This document shows, in pieces, positions 1-8,926 of a stretch of DNA of 64,000 bases. The notes beneath the pieces were generated by a model. It searched no databases, was not told where the DNA came from, and saw only the letters and a list, made by a program, of their open reading frames with translations. The position numbers were made by a program, and so were the translations under genes. The stretch's first letter is position 1. Each line of letters opens with the position of its first letter. The DNA lies in assembly GCA_948852945.1 (NCBI GenBank), contig CAQPBJ010000008.1, forward strand, positions 16,147-80,146, read 5' to 3'. This stretch comes from an uncultured Clostridia bacterium (GTDB lineage Bacteria; Bacillota; Clostridia; TANB77; CAG-508).

Positions 1-164
1 TTAGTAAGTTCATTATATAAATTTTTTAAATTTTCAAAATCTAATTTTTCAATTTGATTTGCTAATGTTTCTTTTTCTTCTTCTGTTAATTTTTCCATAA
101 TCTTAATAATATGAGTTTGATCATATTTCTTAAGTTTTTCTATTGTTTCTTCAAAATTTTTCAT
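1..164 (-). CDS. N-terminus of UDPGP-type nucleotidyltransferase (partial)
   Basis: The reading frame starts at ATG 164-162 (minus strand) and runs off the left edge of the window, so only about 54 N-terminal residues are visible. They form an all-helical, Glu/Lys-rich segment (starting MKNFEETIEKLKKYDQ) that resembles the N-terminal helices of clostridial UDP-N-acetylglucosamine / UTP-glucose-1-phosphate uridylyltransferases of the UDPGP type 1 family, which make UDP-sugars for polysaccharide synthesis. That role would fit the neighbouring capsule cluster. The ribosome binding site is AGGAG just upstream of the ATG, and the gene has its own sigma-A promoter. The catalytic domain lies outside the window, so the family call rests only on the N-terminal pattern. 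Confidence 0.55.
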   Translation of the reverse strand, partial: MKNFEETIEKLKKYDQTHIIKIMEKLTEEEKETLANQIEKLDFENLKNLYNELT

Positions 165-229
165 AAATTCACTCCTATTTTTTCGCTTTAACAGCTCAAA
201 ACACTTTTCTATTGGTAAAAACCTAGCTT

Positions 230-258
230 ATTATATAATATTCAAGCCAAAAAGTAAA
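230..258 (-). promoter_or_regulatory. Sigma-A promoter of the UDPGP-type gene
   Basis: On the minus strand a TTTACT -35 (253-258) and a TATAAT -10 (230-235) are separated by 17 bases. The -35 box touches the end of the upstream terminator hairpin, so this gene is a separate transcription unit from the polysaccharide genes. Confidence 0.6.
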
Positions 259-299
259 TAGCACAAAAAAGCCTGAAAAATCAAGTTTTTGTGCTATTT
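256..299 (-). terminator. Intrinsic terminator after the polysaccharide cluster
   Basis: The inverted repeat AAATAGCACAAAAA / TTTTTGTGCTATTT forms a stem directly after the stop of the GT14 gene. It marks the end of the leftward polysaccharide operon. Confidence 0.65.
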
Positions 300-309
300 A
301 TTTTCATCT

Positions 310-1194
310 TTAATCATTACTAGCTTTAATTCTTTTAATCAAAATATTGATAATCTCATAATCTACATTAGTATCAAATTTTCTAGCCCACAAGTGATGA
401 GTACTTAATAACATATCTTTATCTTCCTTTTTCCAAATATATGGTTTTCCTTTTACGCCTCTGCTCCAATTAATCATTCTAAGATTTCCATCATCAATTC
501 CACCCGCATACACATTATTTTTGAACTCCGAATTCTCGACAATAGTCTGAATAATAAATTCATCAGCACATTTAGAATATTTGAAATATTTATCTACCAA
601 TTGTTTTTTAGATAAAACATATTCAGCTAAATCACCTGTTATACTAAACCAATTTGAGCCTTTTTGTAAATTAAAGTTTATATCTTTTACTCTATTAACT
701 CTAAAAAGCTTTTGAATTTTCACTAAAATATAATCTAATATATTAAAATTCTTTCCAGAAGCTTCTTGAAATAACCAATAATACTTAATTCTATCTGTGT
801 ATTTAGCATCTTCATAAACAGGATTATCAAAAGATACATATTCTGTTCCTTTATTTTGTTCAAAAAAATTATAAATATATTCAGAACTTTTAAGAGGAAA
901 ATCTTTTCCAGAAATATAATGTACATATGAATATTTTTTCGTTTTGCACGCCATATCTAATAAATCATATGTTAATTGAATTTGAGAAAAACCTCCCCAA
1001 CTAACACTTCTTCTAGCTATAAAAAAGACATTAGACTTCTTTACTGCATTTCTTATTTTTTCTTCATCATATTCTTTCGATTTTATGTCTATATGTATAA
1101 ATATATCATTATATTCATAATCAATAGCTTTTAATAACTTCAATAATAAATCAAATTGATCATGTGCTGCAATTAAATATGCTTGATAATTCAT
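310..1194 (-). CDS. GT14-like beta-1,6-N-acetylglucosaminyltransferase (core-2/I-branching type)
   Basis: A 294-residue soluble glycosyltransferase of the Branch family (GT14). Landmarks are the SWGGFSQIQ segment near residue 65-73 and SGKDFPLKS near 95-103, both characteristic of bacterial core-2/I-branching-like enzymes that transfer a sugar from a UDP donor onto a lipid-linked or polymer acceptor. There is no signal peptide or membrane segment, as expected for a cytoplasmic enzyme building the repeat unit. It is the last gene of the Wzx/Wzy cluster, downstream of a VanZ gene and followed by a terminator. The start is supported by GGAG upstream of the ATG. Donor and linkage cannot be read from the sequence. 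Confidence 0.8.
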   Translation of the reverse strand: MNYQAYLIAAHDQFDLLLKLLKAIDYEYNDIFIHIDIKSKEYDEEKIRNAVKKSNVFFIARRSVSWGGFSQIQLTYDLLDMACKTKKYSYVHYISGKDFPLKSSEYIYNFFEQNKGTEYVSFDNPVYEDAKYTDRIKYYWLFQEASGKNFNILDYILVKIQKLFRVNRVKDINFNLQKGSNWFSITGDLAEYVLSKKQLVDKYFKYSKCADEFIIQTIVENSEFKNNVYAGGIDDGNLRMINWSRGVKGKPYIWKKEDKDMLLSTHHLWARKFDTNVDYEIINILIKRIKASND

Positions 1195-1221
1195 TTGTAA
1201 TTCTCCTCTTCTTACTATAAT

Positions 1222-1725
1222 TTATACTTTTCGTTCTTTATCCATTTTAATTACTTCTCGTATTAAAAAATATATACTACAAACTAACATGTATATCCCA
1301 ATTCCAACTAAAGATCCTACAGTATCTATTAAACAATCCATTATACTAGCTGTCCTTGAATCTACAAAATACTGATGAAACTCATCTAACATAGAACATA
1401 ATATACATATAAATAAGACTATCACAAATTTTTTTAATACTTTAACATTATATTTATCTATAAAAATCATTAAAAGAATTGCTAAAAGCATATATTCTAT
1501 AGAATGAGCAATTTTCCTAAATAGCTGATTATATTGTTTTACAAATTCAGCAGTATCTCTTTTCTTATCAAAATTCGTTATTTCTACAATTTTTTCTAAT
1601 ACCTTTTCACTACTTAAATTAGAAGTTTTCCCAGACATATTCGAAAAAGCAAAAATACTAATTAAACATATGACTATTAAAATAGCATTTATTATTTTCT
1701 TCCAATCTATGTTTTTCTTTTCCAT
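1222..1725 (-). CDS. VanZ family membrane protein (copy 1)
   Basis: A 167-residue protein with about four hydrophobic segments and the VanZ pattern: FSNMSGK after the first membrane segment, RKIAHSIEYM in the middle and DEFHQYFVDSRTASIMD near the C-terminus. VanZ-like proteins are small envelope proteins, named for a teicoplanin-resistance accessory factor, and their molecular function is poorly defined. Here the gene lies between the flippase and the GT14 gene, so a role in surface polysaccharide assembly is plausible. A second, diverged copy lies at 17883-18329 beside the capsule regulatory genes. The Shine-Dalgarno sequence is weak (GGAAAT). Confidence 0.85.
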   Translation of the reverse strand: MEKKNIDWKKIINAILIVICLISIFAFSNMSGKTSNLSSEKVLEKIVEITNFDKKRDTAEFVKQYNQLFRKIAHSIEYMLLAILLMIFIDKYNVKVLKKFVIVLFICILCSMLDEFHQYFVDSRTASIMDCLIDTVGSLVGIGIYMLVCSIYFLIREVIKMDKERKV

Positions 1726-1749
1726 ATTATTTCCAATCTTTTTTCAAAA

Positions 1750-3183
1750 TTAACATACTACCTTTTTTGATAATACTTTTTGTTTTACAACATGTAAAAT
1801 AACTTTAAAAGTTTTCTTATTAAATATTATTAAAAATATTATTGAAAGTATAGCTCCAAGTAAATATAAATATATGTTTTTCAAATAATATATTATTAAA
1901 ATTATACTACTAACAAGTACTGTCAAAATCACGAAGCTTCTTTCAAGCTTTATTTTTATGTATTTTTGTACATCTATATATCTATAGATTGTCATTATCA
2001 AATATGCAACAGCTGTTGAAATTGAAGCAGCATATAAACCTATATGTTTTATAAGTACTAAATTTACAACAATATTTATAATTGCAGCATAAATAGAAGT
2101 TTTTGCAATTTCTTTTGACTTCTTTAAAGCCACATAAATAGAACCAAATAAAGCTACTGACATATTAAAAATTGTTGAAATTATTAATATCGGAATTTGA
2201 TAAAATGCACTTGAATATCCTGCACCTGTAACTAAAAATTTAAATACAAATGGCATAAATGCAATTATACTTAAACATACAGAAACAAATAATTTTAAAA
2301 CCGAATTTATTATATTTGAAAAATATTTAGAATTATCCTTATCTTTAAAATGTACTGCAGCCGACTCTGTCCATGTTAAATTAAAAATATTAAATATTGT
2401 TATAATTATACTTGAAAATTTATTTGCTACCGAATAAACACCATTTAGTGCTACTCCGCAAAAGAATAATATTATAGTTCTATCAGAAGCATTTACAATC
2501 CACCATGATAATTGATTTGGTACTAATGGAATAGCATATTTCCATAACTCTTTCAATTCCATTTTACTAAACATTTTAATTCTAAGACTAGTATATATTT
2601 TTTTCTTTATAAAAACATATACTATACATATAATATTCGAAATTAAAGTAGCCATTAACATCCCATATGCAGCAAATTTAAATATCACAATAAATATCAC
2701 ATTTAAAATTATTGTACCAGCACCAGATAAAAGACTTCCTATGGAGTATGTAATATTGTCTCCAACACCTCTTGATATTTGTAAAAACATACTCGCATAC
2801 ATTGTAGCAACAACATTAGTTGCTAAAAAATATTTATATTGATTATTAATAAATTGTCCAATAAAAATATAAAACATTATAAAAATAATAGCCTGAATAG
2901 TCACTATAATTAATGCTGTAGACATTATTCTCGACTTAGCTTTATCATCATTTCTTACATCTATTAAATTTCTAAAAACTGCTTGATCCATCTGTAAAAA
3001 TACCAGTGGTATTAATAAAGCAATATATGTATTTAATACATCAACAATTCCATATTCTTCTGTTGAAAGTACTGCTGTATATAATGGTAGAAGAAAAAAA
3101 CTAATAAATTTCGTGCATATTTGACCTATCGCAACAATAGCCGTATTTTTTACTAATTGCTTCTCCCTTTTTCCATTTTCCAT
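1750..3183 (-). CDS. Polysaccharide repeat-unit flippase (Wzx-like, MOP superfamily)
   Basis: A 477-residue integral membrane protein with about 12-14 predicted hydrophobic segments. It begins after a short basic N-terminus (residues 1-12) with the typical TAIVAIGQICTKFISFFLLPLYT first helix of polysaccharide flippases and contains the EYGIVDVLNTY motif after it. Such proteins move undecaprenyl-linked repeat units from the cytoplasmic to the outer face of the membrane. Its place beside an EpsG-type polymerase and several glycosyltransferases fits a Wzx/Wzy-dependent pathway. The start is supported by AGGAG. The next gene upstream (pyruvyl-transferase-like) ends two bases before this one starts, so the two are probably translated together. 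Confidence 0.87.
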   Translation of the reverse strand: MENGKREKQLVKNTAIVAIGQICTKFISFFLLPLYTAVLSTEEYGIVDVLNTYIALLIPLVFLQMDQAVFRNLIDVRNDDKAKSRIMSTALIIVTIQAIIFIMFYIFIGQFINNQYKYFLATNVVATMYASMFLQISRGVGDNITYSIGSLLSGAGTIILNVIFIVIFKFAAYGMLMATLISNIICIVYVFIKKKIYTSLRIKMFSKMELKELWKYAIPLVPNQLSWWIVNASDRTIILFFCGVALNGVYSVANKFSSIIITIFNIFNLTWTESAAVHFKDKDNSKYFSNIINSVLKLFVSVCLSIIAFMPFVFKFLVTGAGYSSAFYQIPILIISTIFNMSVALFGSIYVALKKSKEIAKTSIYAAIINIVVNLVLIKHIGLYAASISTAVAYLIMTIYRYIDVQKYIKIKLERSFVILTVLVSSIILIIYYLKNIYLYLLGAILSIIFLIIFNKKTFKVILHVVKQKVLSKKVVC

Positions 3184-3184
3184 T

Positions 3185-4261
3185 CTATTTTCTCCTATTT
3201 AAAACTAAATCTAATTTTTCAAATTGCTTCTCTGAATCGATGTTACATTTTTCTCTATCTACTTTATATAAGTTTATATTATTCATAACTTCTCGTATAT
3301 CTAGCTCACTTATCTTATCCGCTTTAAATATCTTCCCCTTAAAACCAATTCCATTTAAAACATTGACTGTTTTCTTACTGTACGCTATCGGAATTATGTA
3401 TTTATCTAAAGCTATACCAACTATATTTGAATGTAGTCTTGAACCTACTATTATTTCTGAACTATTGATTATATCTATTGCCTCTTCAATATTTCCGTTA
3501 TAAAAATATTTTTCTAACTTATCAGCAAAATTAATTTTATTGCAAATTCTCTCTATAGCTTTTTCGTCTCCTTCTCGCTTACAAAAAGACATTAATTTTA
3601 CTTTATAATTATTCTCTTGAAAATAATTTATCATTTCTACCATTTTATTTTCATAAGCTTCTGTGTCTAAACCTTTATATTTTAAATCTATTATTGAAAA
3701 TAAAACTACCTTTTCTGAATTATTATTTAAATTTAAATAATCTCCTAATGAAAAAACAATATCTGAAGCATATCTTATATTTGGTAAATGACTATATAAA
3801 TCATAGGAATTTTTATCTCTAAAACAAACATCCTCAGCATTTTTAAAAATATTATTTTCTAATAATTTAGGAAATTCTTTGTTTTTCCATGGTCCAACAT
3901 TACTACCTAATATATAATAAGGTATATAGTTTTTCTCATAATTTAAAGATCTCTTCTTCCAAAAATCATAGTTTCCATTTTCTATAAACAGCGAACCGCC
4001 TATATCTACAAGCAAATCATACTTTTTCTTGTTTTTTAATTCAGTATAATCATATTTTTTTAAAAATTTAGAAAAACATCTATCTATTAAATTTTCTATA
4101 CCATTTTTTTCATATGACAAATTTTCAAATTTTGATAAAGTATAATTTCTTTCATACTCATATGTATAAAAATTGTCTTTATATCTTTTAAGCAGCATAT
4201 ATACAAATAAATCATCACCTAAATTATTATGCATATATGCTTTTAATAATACTTTTTTCAT
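3185..4261 (-). CDS. Polysaccharide pyruvyl transferase family protein
   Basis: A 358-residue cytoplasmic protein of the polysaccharide pyruvyl transferase family (CsaB/WcaK/AmsJ-like). The N-terminus KAYMHNNLGDDLF is the family nucleotide-binding-like GxxNxGDD motif, and the C-terminal half has GSRLHSNIVGIAL, the conserved (S/G)xRLHxxIxA motif containing the catalytic-region His. Family members add a pyruvate ketal to a sugar of a surface polymer, which gives it negative charge. The gene sits between the polymerase and flippase genes with short spacing. The actual modification is an inference from the family. Confidence 0.82.
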   Translation of the reverse strand: MKKVLLKAYMHNNLGDDLFVYMLLKRYKDNFYTYEYERNYTLSKFENLSYEKNGIENLIDRCFSKFLKKYDYTELKNKKKYDLLVDIGGSLFIENGNYDFWKKRSLNYEKNYIPYYILGSNVGPWKNKEFPKLLENNIFKNAEDVCFRDKNSYDLYSHLPNIRYASDIVFSLGDYLNLNNNSEKVVLFSIIDLKYKGLDTEAYENKMVEMINYFQENNYKVKLMSFCKREGDEKAIERICNKINFADKLEKYFYNGNIEEAIDIINSSEIIVGSRLHSNIVGIALDKYIIPIAYSKKTVNVLNGIGFKGKIFKADKISELDIREVMNNINLYKVDREKCNIDSEKQFEKLDLVLNRRK

Positions 4262-4276
4262 CTTTTCTCTTCTCCA

Positions 4277-5392
4277 CTATAACTTACTTATAATTGATTT
4301 ATAAGGTACTGTTTCATCCCAGCCAAAATAATCATAACAAATATATGAATATCCAAACATTAAAGCTATTATTATCATAAACATTATTATTTTTTCTTTT
4401 AAGCTTTTTACAATATATACTAATTCAGTTATTAAAAAAATAACACTATATTCAAAATAATATGCTAATCTTTGAGCATATCCGAAATATGCACCTAAAA
4501 ACATTAAGAATATACTTATAATAAAGAACATATTATAAAATGGTGCATTCTTATCATTCTTAGTTATATTTTTTGAAAACATTAACAACATGAAACACAT
4601 AAACATTTTAACTGACACATCAAATATAGATAAATTTCCCTTTGCCTCATTTATATAAAATAAATATTTACTCTTTAAAATTCCTGCACTTATTAAAAAT
4701 TCTACAATAGGTTTAAATAATATTATTATTCCAAAAAACACTAAAAAGAAAATACTTTTCTGTGCCATTGCTTTTCTACTATTACTATGAAAAACATTAT
4801 AAAAGAAATAAAAAGGTACAATAATTATAGCTATTCTATGAAAGCCCATTGCAATCAAATCTGTAATTAAAAATTTCGCAAACTTTCGCTCTATTAAATA
4901 ATGTAGTGACAAAAATATGAAAGCTATAGCTACAGTTTGTCTACATATATTTAATGATCTATTAAAATACAAAATCAAAAATATAAAATATGCCACACTA
5001 ACCTTACTTTTGCTCTTTAACTTAGTACATGATAAATATACTGTTCCTAATAAAATTAGTTCTATAACAAAATATGAAACATTTATTTTTGTTGTAAATC
5101 TTGTAACTATAAAATCCACTAATATAAAGATTGGCTCTACATCAGCATGGACCATATAAGTCCCCAAAGAACCTATATCTTTTAGATGTATACACTTATA
5201 AAAAATATAATTCATATATCCTTTTGTGTCTGTACCAATTCCATATACTCTTAAACCCGCTAAAATAGATGGAATTAAAACAGCTAGCATTACTAATAAA
5301 AAGTATAACAAACGAGGGATTTTATTTTTACTTGTTTCTGCTACATATGATAACAAAAAAGCTATTATAAAAATCACAAAATAAATTAACAC
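4277..5392 (-). CDS. EpsG-family polysaccharide polymerase (Wzy-like)
   Basis: A 371-residue membrane protein with about 10 hydrophobic segments and the EpsG-type layout: an N-terminal segment followed by a periplasmic-loop motif (GLRVYGIGTDTKGYMNY, around residues 47-63) and later an ICRQTVAIAFIFLSL helix. EpsG-like proteins are thought to polymerise lipid-linked repeat units on the outer face of the membrane. It starts with GTG at 5392-5390, preceded by GAGAGG. It is in line with the upstream GT2 gene (15-base gap) and the downstream pyruvyl-transferase gene. The assignment as polymerase rests on family resemblance and on its being the only polymerase candidate in the cluster. Confidence 0.8.
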   Translation of the reverse strand: MLIYFVIFIIAFLLSYVAETSKNKIPRLLYFLLVMLAVLIPSILAGLRVYGIGTDTKGYMNYIFYKCIHLKDIGSLGTYMVHADVEPIFILVDFIVTRFTTKINVSYFVIELILLGTVYLSCTKLKSKSKVSVAYFIFLILYFNRSLNICRQTVAIAFIFLSLHYLIERKFAKFLITDLIAMGFHRIAIIIVPFYFFYNVFHSNSRKAMAQKSIFFLVFFGIIILFKPIVEFLISAGILKSKYLFYINEAKGNLSIFDVSVKMFMCFMLLMFSKNITKNDKNAPFYNMFFIISIFLMFLGAYFGYAQRLAYYFEYSVIFLITELVYIVKSLKEKIIMFMIIIALMFGYSYICYDYFGWDETVPYKSIISKL

Positions 5393-5407
5393 TTATATAC
5401 CTCTCTC

Positions 5408-6397
5408 TTATCTAAATAAATATAATATATATAATAATAAAAAACATCTCTTTTTTAATAATGAAAAAATAATTTTTTCTTTTTTATTCAAATTATCTTT
5501 TTCAATCTTGTTTACGAAAGCATCTATATTTTTCTCATATGTCACCTTTTTCATTTCTTTCAAGCCTCTACTTAAATTAGAAATTTTATATTTTTCTACT
5601 ATATATTTAATAAATTCTCTATATAAATCAAAACAAAAATATGGAATACTTTGCAAATTTTCTAATTTATTCGCTTCAATATAGTTCATCATTTCTTTTG
5701 ATAAACGTTCTAAATTATTTATAGTATTAGGATTAAATTTATGAGTAGCTGAATTCTCAACTTCTCTATAAAAATAATATTGATAATTCCAAAAAGCAAT
5801 TTTATTAGTATTTAAAATACAATTTAAATAAAACATACCATCTTCAAAAGATATTAATTTCTCATTAAATTTAATATCATTTTCTTTTATTAAAGAGGTT
5901 TTTATTATCTTTCCTCCAGTAATTCTATTGTTTACAAACTTTTTATTAGAAGAATTATTATAATAATTCATTGAAATAATTGAATTAAACAATTCCTCTT
6001 TATTTTCTATTGCTTCAAAATTATTGTCATTATTGCTAACTTTATTATCTATGATTATATTAGTAAAAATAATATCATAATCCTCTACTAAATACTTATC
6101 TATTTGATTTAAAAAATTATTATCAATCCAATCATCAGCATCAAGAAAAACAATCCATTCTCCATTTGCCTTATCTAATCCAACATTTCTGCTTTTAGAT
6201 ACTCCTTGATTTTCTTGATTAATCAATACTATTTTTTCACCATAATTTTCTAATATTTCTAAAGTTTTATCTGTCGAACCATCATTAATAACAATAGCTT
6301 CAACATTTTCACAATTCTGATTTAATATACTATCTACTGCATTTTTTATATAATTTTCTGCATTATAAGCTGGTATTATAAAACTAATTTTCTTCAT
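5408..6397 (-). CDS. Family 2 glycosyltransferase
   Basis: A 329-residue GT-A fold glycosyltransferase. The N-terminus has the standard ISFIIPAYNAENYI start, VINDGSTDKT at about 37-46 and the donor/metal-binding FLDADDWID around 87-95. The C-terminal third is Lys/Asn-rich and ends in a hydrophobic segment that may touch the membrane. It probably adds one sugar to the growing lipid-linked repeat unit. Its start overlaps the end of the upstream GT4 gene by 14 bases, which suggests translational coupling. The specificity cannot be predicted. Confidence 0.88.
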   Translation of the reverse strand: MKKISFIIPAYNAENYIKNAVDSILNQNCENVEAIVINDGSTDKTLEILENYGEKIVLINQENQGVSKSRNVGLDKANGEWIVFLDADDWIDNNFLNQIDKYLVEDYDIIFTNIIIDNKVSNNDNNFEAIENKEELFNSIISMNYYNNSSNKKFVNNRITGGKIIKTSLIKENDIKFNEKLISFEDGMFYLNCILNTNKIAFWNYQYYFYREVENSATHKFNPNTINNLERLSKEMMNYIEANKLENLQSIPYFCFDLYREFIKYIVEKYKISNLSRGLKEMKKVTYEKNIDAFVNKIEKDNLNKKEKIIFSLLKKRCFLLLYILYLFR

Positions 6398-7580
6398 TCT
6401 TTTCTGTAAACTCCATATAAAATCTATCTCTTTTTATGTTTAATTGTTTTTGGTCATAACTACTTGCTTTTCTTATATTAATATTTGATTGTTCAATAAT
6501 ATCTTCTTTTTTTATTTTTGATAGTATATCTACTAATTGATTTACATTACCTTTTTTATAAATATATTTTCTATCAATTAATTCATAATTTCCGCCTACA
6601 TCTGTACAAATAACTGCACATCCTCTACTCATTGCCTCAACAATTGCTCTACATAAGCCTTCTTGGTAACTTGGCTGAATATAAATATCTATATTATCTA
6701 ACCAATTAAAAACTTCTGAATGTGGCAATGCACCTACAATTTTAATCTGTTCCTCTAAACCATATTTTTTTATTTCATTTAATAAATTGCTACTATCTCC
6801 TGAACCAATTAGTTCGTACTCAAAATTTGAAATTCCATTTTCCTTTAATTCGTATAATGCTTTAAAAACATCTCTTTGGCCTTTCCATTTTACATTTAAA
6901 AAAGCCGCAGTTCCTAATTTTATTTTAGGTCCACTTTGTTTTTGCATACGCTTAGTAATTATTTCTTCAATATCTTGCTCACTTAAATTTACTTCTACAT
7001 CTGAACATCCAAGCATTTTTCCTTTACTTGGGTATTTTTTTTGCAAAGCTTCATTTGTAACATATAAAACATAACTTGCATCTCTTACTGCTTTTTTAAA
7101 TTTTATATCTATTGGTAAAGCTATAAATTTTCCAACAAAGCTATGATACCAAAAACTATCAAATGGAAAACCTACTGCTTCAATTAAATATGGCTTGTTA
7201 TATTTTTTGCAATACTTTAAAGCTATATCTGTATAAAAATCTCCTGCCGACCTTAAAATAACTTTATCTACATTCCTTACTTCTTCTTCAATAGTTTTAT
7301 CAATTTGTTTTCTAATTTTAAAATTCAAATAATTTTTTTTAGGTTTATATATATCTGGAATTGTTTTTAATTTTAAAATACTTCTATCAATTTTATTTAA
7401 TCTATTAGAAAGATACTCTTCATCAAATCTTTCATTTACTTCTCTCAAAACTACATGCAATTCATCACAATATGAAGCATATCTTTTCCAAATTTCATTA
7501 TTAAAACATGCATCTACATATACCTCATTTTCTTTACTATAGTATATTCTTGATCCGTGTTGAATAAATAATAATTTCAT
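6384..7580 (-). CDS. Family 4 glycosyltransferase
   Basis: A 398-residue GT-B protein. The C-terminal Rossmann half carries KLGTAAFLNVKWKGQRDVFKAL (about 221-242) and the GT4 nucleotide-sugar site motif PSYQEGLCRAIVEAMSRG (about 303-320), which has the expected E-x7-E spacing. The N-terminal acceptor domain is diverged and has no signal peptide. It lies between another GT4 gene and the GT2 gene, overlapping the latter by 14 bases. It presumably transfers a hexose or hexosamine in repeat-unit synthesis. AAGG precedes the ATG. Confidence 0.86.
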   Translation of the reverse strand: MKLLFIQHGSRIYYSKENEVYVDACFNNEIWKRYASYCDELHVVLREVNERFDEEYLSNRLNKIDRSILKLKTIPDIYKPKKNYLNFKIRKQIDKTIEEEVRNVDKVILRSAGDFYTDIALKYCKKYNKPYLIEAVGFPFDSFWYHSFVGKFIALPIDIKFKKAVRDASYVLYVTNEALQKKYPSKGKMLGCSDVEVNLSEQDIEEIITKRMQKQSGPKIKLGTAAFLNVKWKGQRDVFKALYELKENGISNFEYELIGSGDSSNLLNEIKKYGLEEQIKIVGALPHSEVFNWLDNIDIYIQPSYQEGLCRAIVEAMSRGCAVICTDVGGNYELIDRKYIYKKGNVNQLVDILSKIKKEDIIEQSNINIRKASSYDQKQLNIKRDRFYMEFTEKNEEN

Positions 7581-7619
7581 ACCTTCTTTTTACCTCTTTT
7601 TTCTATAAACAATTAATTC

Positions 7620-8732
7620 TTATACTTTTTTATTTAACTCTAAATATACTTTTTCTAATTTTTCAGCTTCAATTTTTATATCATATCCAGCATCTTCTAG
7701 CAATTTTGTATTATTAGTTCTATCTGTATTTATACTTATAATTTCATCAACCCAATCATAAATACTAGACATCTCTTTAAATGTAATTTCTTTTGAAATA
7801 TTTACTTCTTTTGGAACAAAAACAGAAGTAATTGCTCTTAATCCATTTGCCTGAACTTCTAGCAATACCATACCTAATCCTTCATACAAACTAGGTAATG
7901 CAAAAATATCCATAGATTGATATAGCTCATTAACATCACTTCTTTGCCCTAAAAAAATAACATTCTTACTTAAATCTAATTTCTCAACCTTTCTTTCGAT
8001 TTCTCCTCTCAAAGGTCCTTGTCCAACTAGTAATAATAAAGAATTTTTATTTTTTTTATGTACTTCATTAAATACATCAATCAAAAAACTATGATTTTTT
8101 ACTGATACAAACCTTCCAATATTTCCAATTACTAAGGTATCGTCATTTATGTTTAATTCTTTTCTCTTATTTTTTCTAATTTCTTCATCATATTTAAACT
8201 TTTCTATTTCAATAGCATTTTTTAATAAAAATACTTTTTTTTCATCATACGTTTTATTTCCAAATTGCCATCTTCCTGCATATTCCGAACAACAAAAATA
8301 ATTAGTCGCATACACTTTTGAAAATGGTCTTAAAGTTTGTTTTAATAAATTTTTTTTCCATTCTTTTTTATTCGTTGTAGAATGGCTATGCGCAATTCTC
8401 ACAGGAATTCCAATCTTCTTAGCAATTCTTAATGGAAATACAGATAATGTATTAATATGTGAATGAATTATTTTATAATTTCCTTCTTCTAATACTTTTT
8501 TTAAAGCTCTTTGATATTTAAATATTTTCTGATATGGAGGAACTATAATAACCTTCCCACCTAATTTTTCTATTTCTTCATAAGGAATATCTGTAGAATC
8601 TTCATCACAAATAAAATCAAATTGAACCTTTGAATGATCAATATGACGATAATAATTCATAACAACAGCTTCTACTCCTCCGCCAACCCATTTTCCTATA
8701 ACTTGAGCTACTCTAATACATCTTTGTTCCAT
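7620..8732 (-). CDS. Family 4 glycosyltransferase (EpsF-like)
   Basis: A 370-residue GT-B glycosyltransferase. The acceptor-side N-terminus has IGKWVGGGVEAVVMNYYRHID, the pattern seen in EpsF/CapM-like enzymes, followed by the HSHINTLSVFPLRIAKK segment. The donor domain has IGNIGRFVSVKNHSFLIDVF and PSLYEGLGMVLLEVQANG (around 277-294), with the E-x7-E catalytic pattern. It is the first gene of the downstream part of the cluster and has its own promoter after a strong hairpin. GGAGA lies 8 bases before the ATG. Substrate unknown. Confidence 0.88.
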   Translation of the reverse strand: MEQRCIRVAQVIGKWVGGGVEAVVMNYYRHIDHSKVQFDFICDEDSTDIPYEEIEKLGGKVIIVPPYQKIFKYQRALKKVLEEGNYKIIHSHINTLSVFPLRIAKKIGIPVRIAHSHSTTNKKEWKKNLLKQTLRPFSKVYATNYFCCSEYAGRWQFGNKTYDEKKVFLLKNAIEIEKFKYDEEIRKNKRKELNINDDTLVIGNIGRFVSVKNHSFLIDVFNEVHKKNKNSLLLLVGQGPLRGEIERKVEKLDLSKNVIFLGQRSDVNELYQSMDIFALPSLYEGLGMVLLEVQANGLRAITSVFVPKEVNISKEITFKEMSSIYDWVDEIISINTDRTNNTKLLEDAGYDIKIEAEKLEKVYLELNKKV

Positions 8733-8762
8733 CTATAATATCTCCATAATAACTACTTATAC

Positions 8763-8796
8763 ATTATAATTCTACCATAGATAACAAATATTTCAA
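8763..8796 (-). promoter_or_regulatory. Probable promoter of the glycosyltransferase operon
   Basis: On the minus strand, TTGAAA (8791-8796) is followed after 16 bases by TAGAAT (8769-8774), with an overlapping TATAAT at 8763-8768. It lies between the hairpin that ends the phosphoglycosyl transferase transcript and the first GT4 gene. Confidence 0.45.
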
Positions 8797-8866
8797 GACA
8801 ATAATAAAAAACTCTAATCAATATTTTTATTCTACATTATCTACAATACAATCAAGAATTTCTTAT

Positions 8867-8912
8867 AAAATAAAAATATCTCTTTATATTTCAAAAGAGA
8901 TATTTTTATTTT
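8867..8912 (-). terminator. 18-bp perfect hairpin between capsule genes
   Basis: Arms 8867-8884 and 8895-8912 are perfectly complementary with a 10-base loop. The stem is AT-rich and lies 14 bases after the stop of the phosphoglycosyl transferase gene. It can act as an intrinsic terminator or attenuator, uncoupling this gene from the downstream glycosyltransferases. Confidence 0.6.
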
Positions 8913-8926
8913 ATTCAAATTTCATT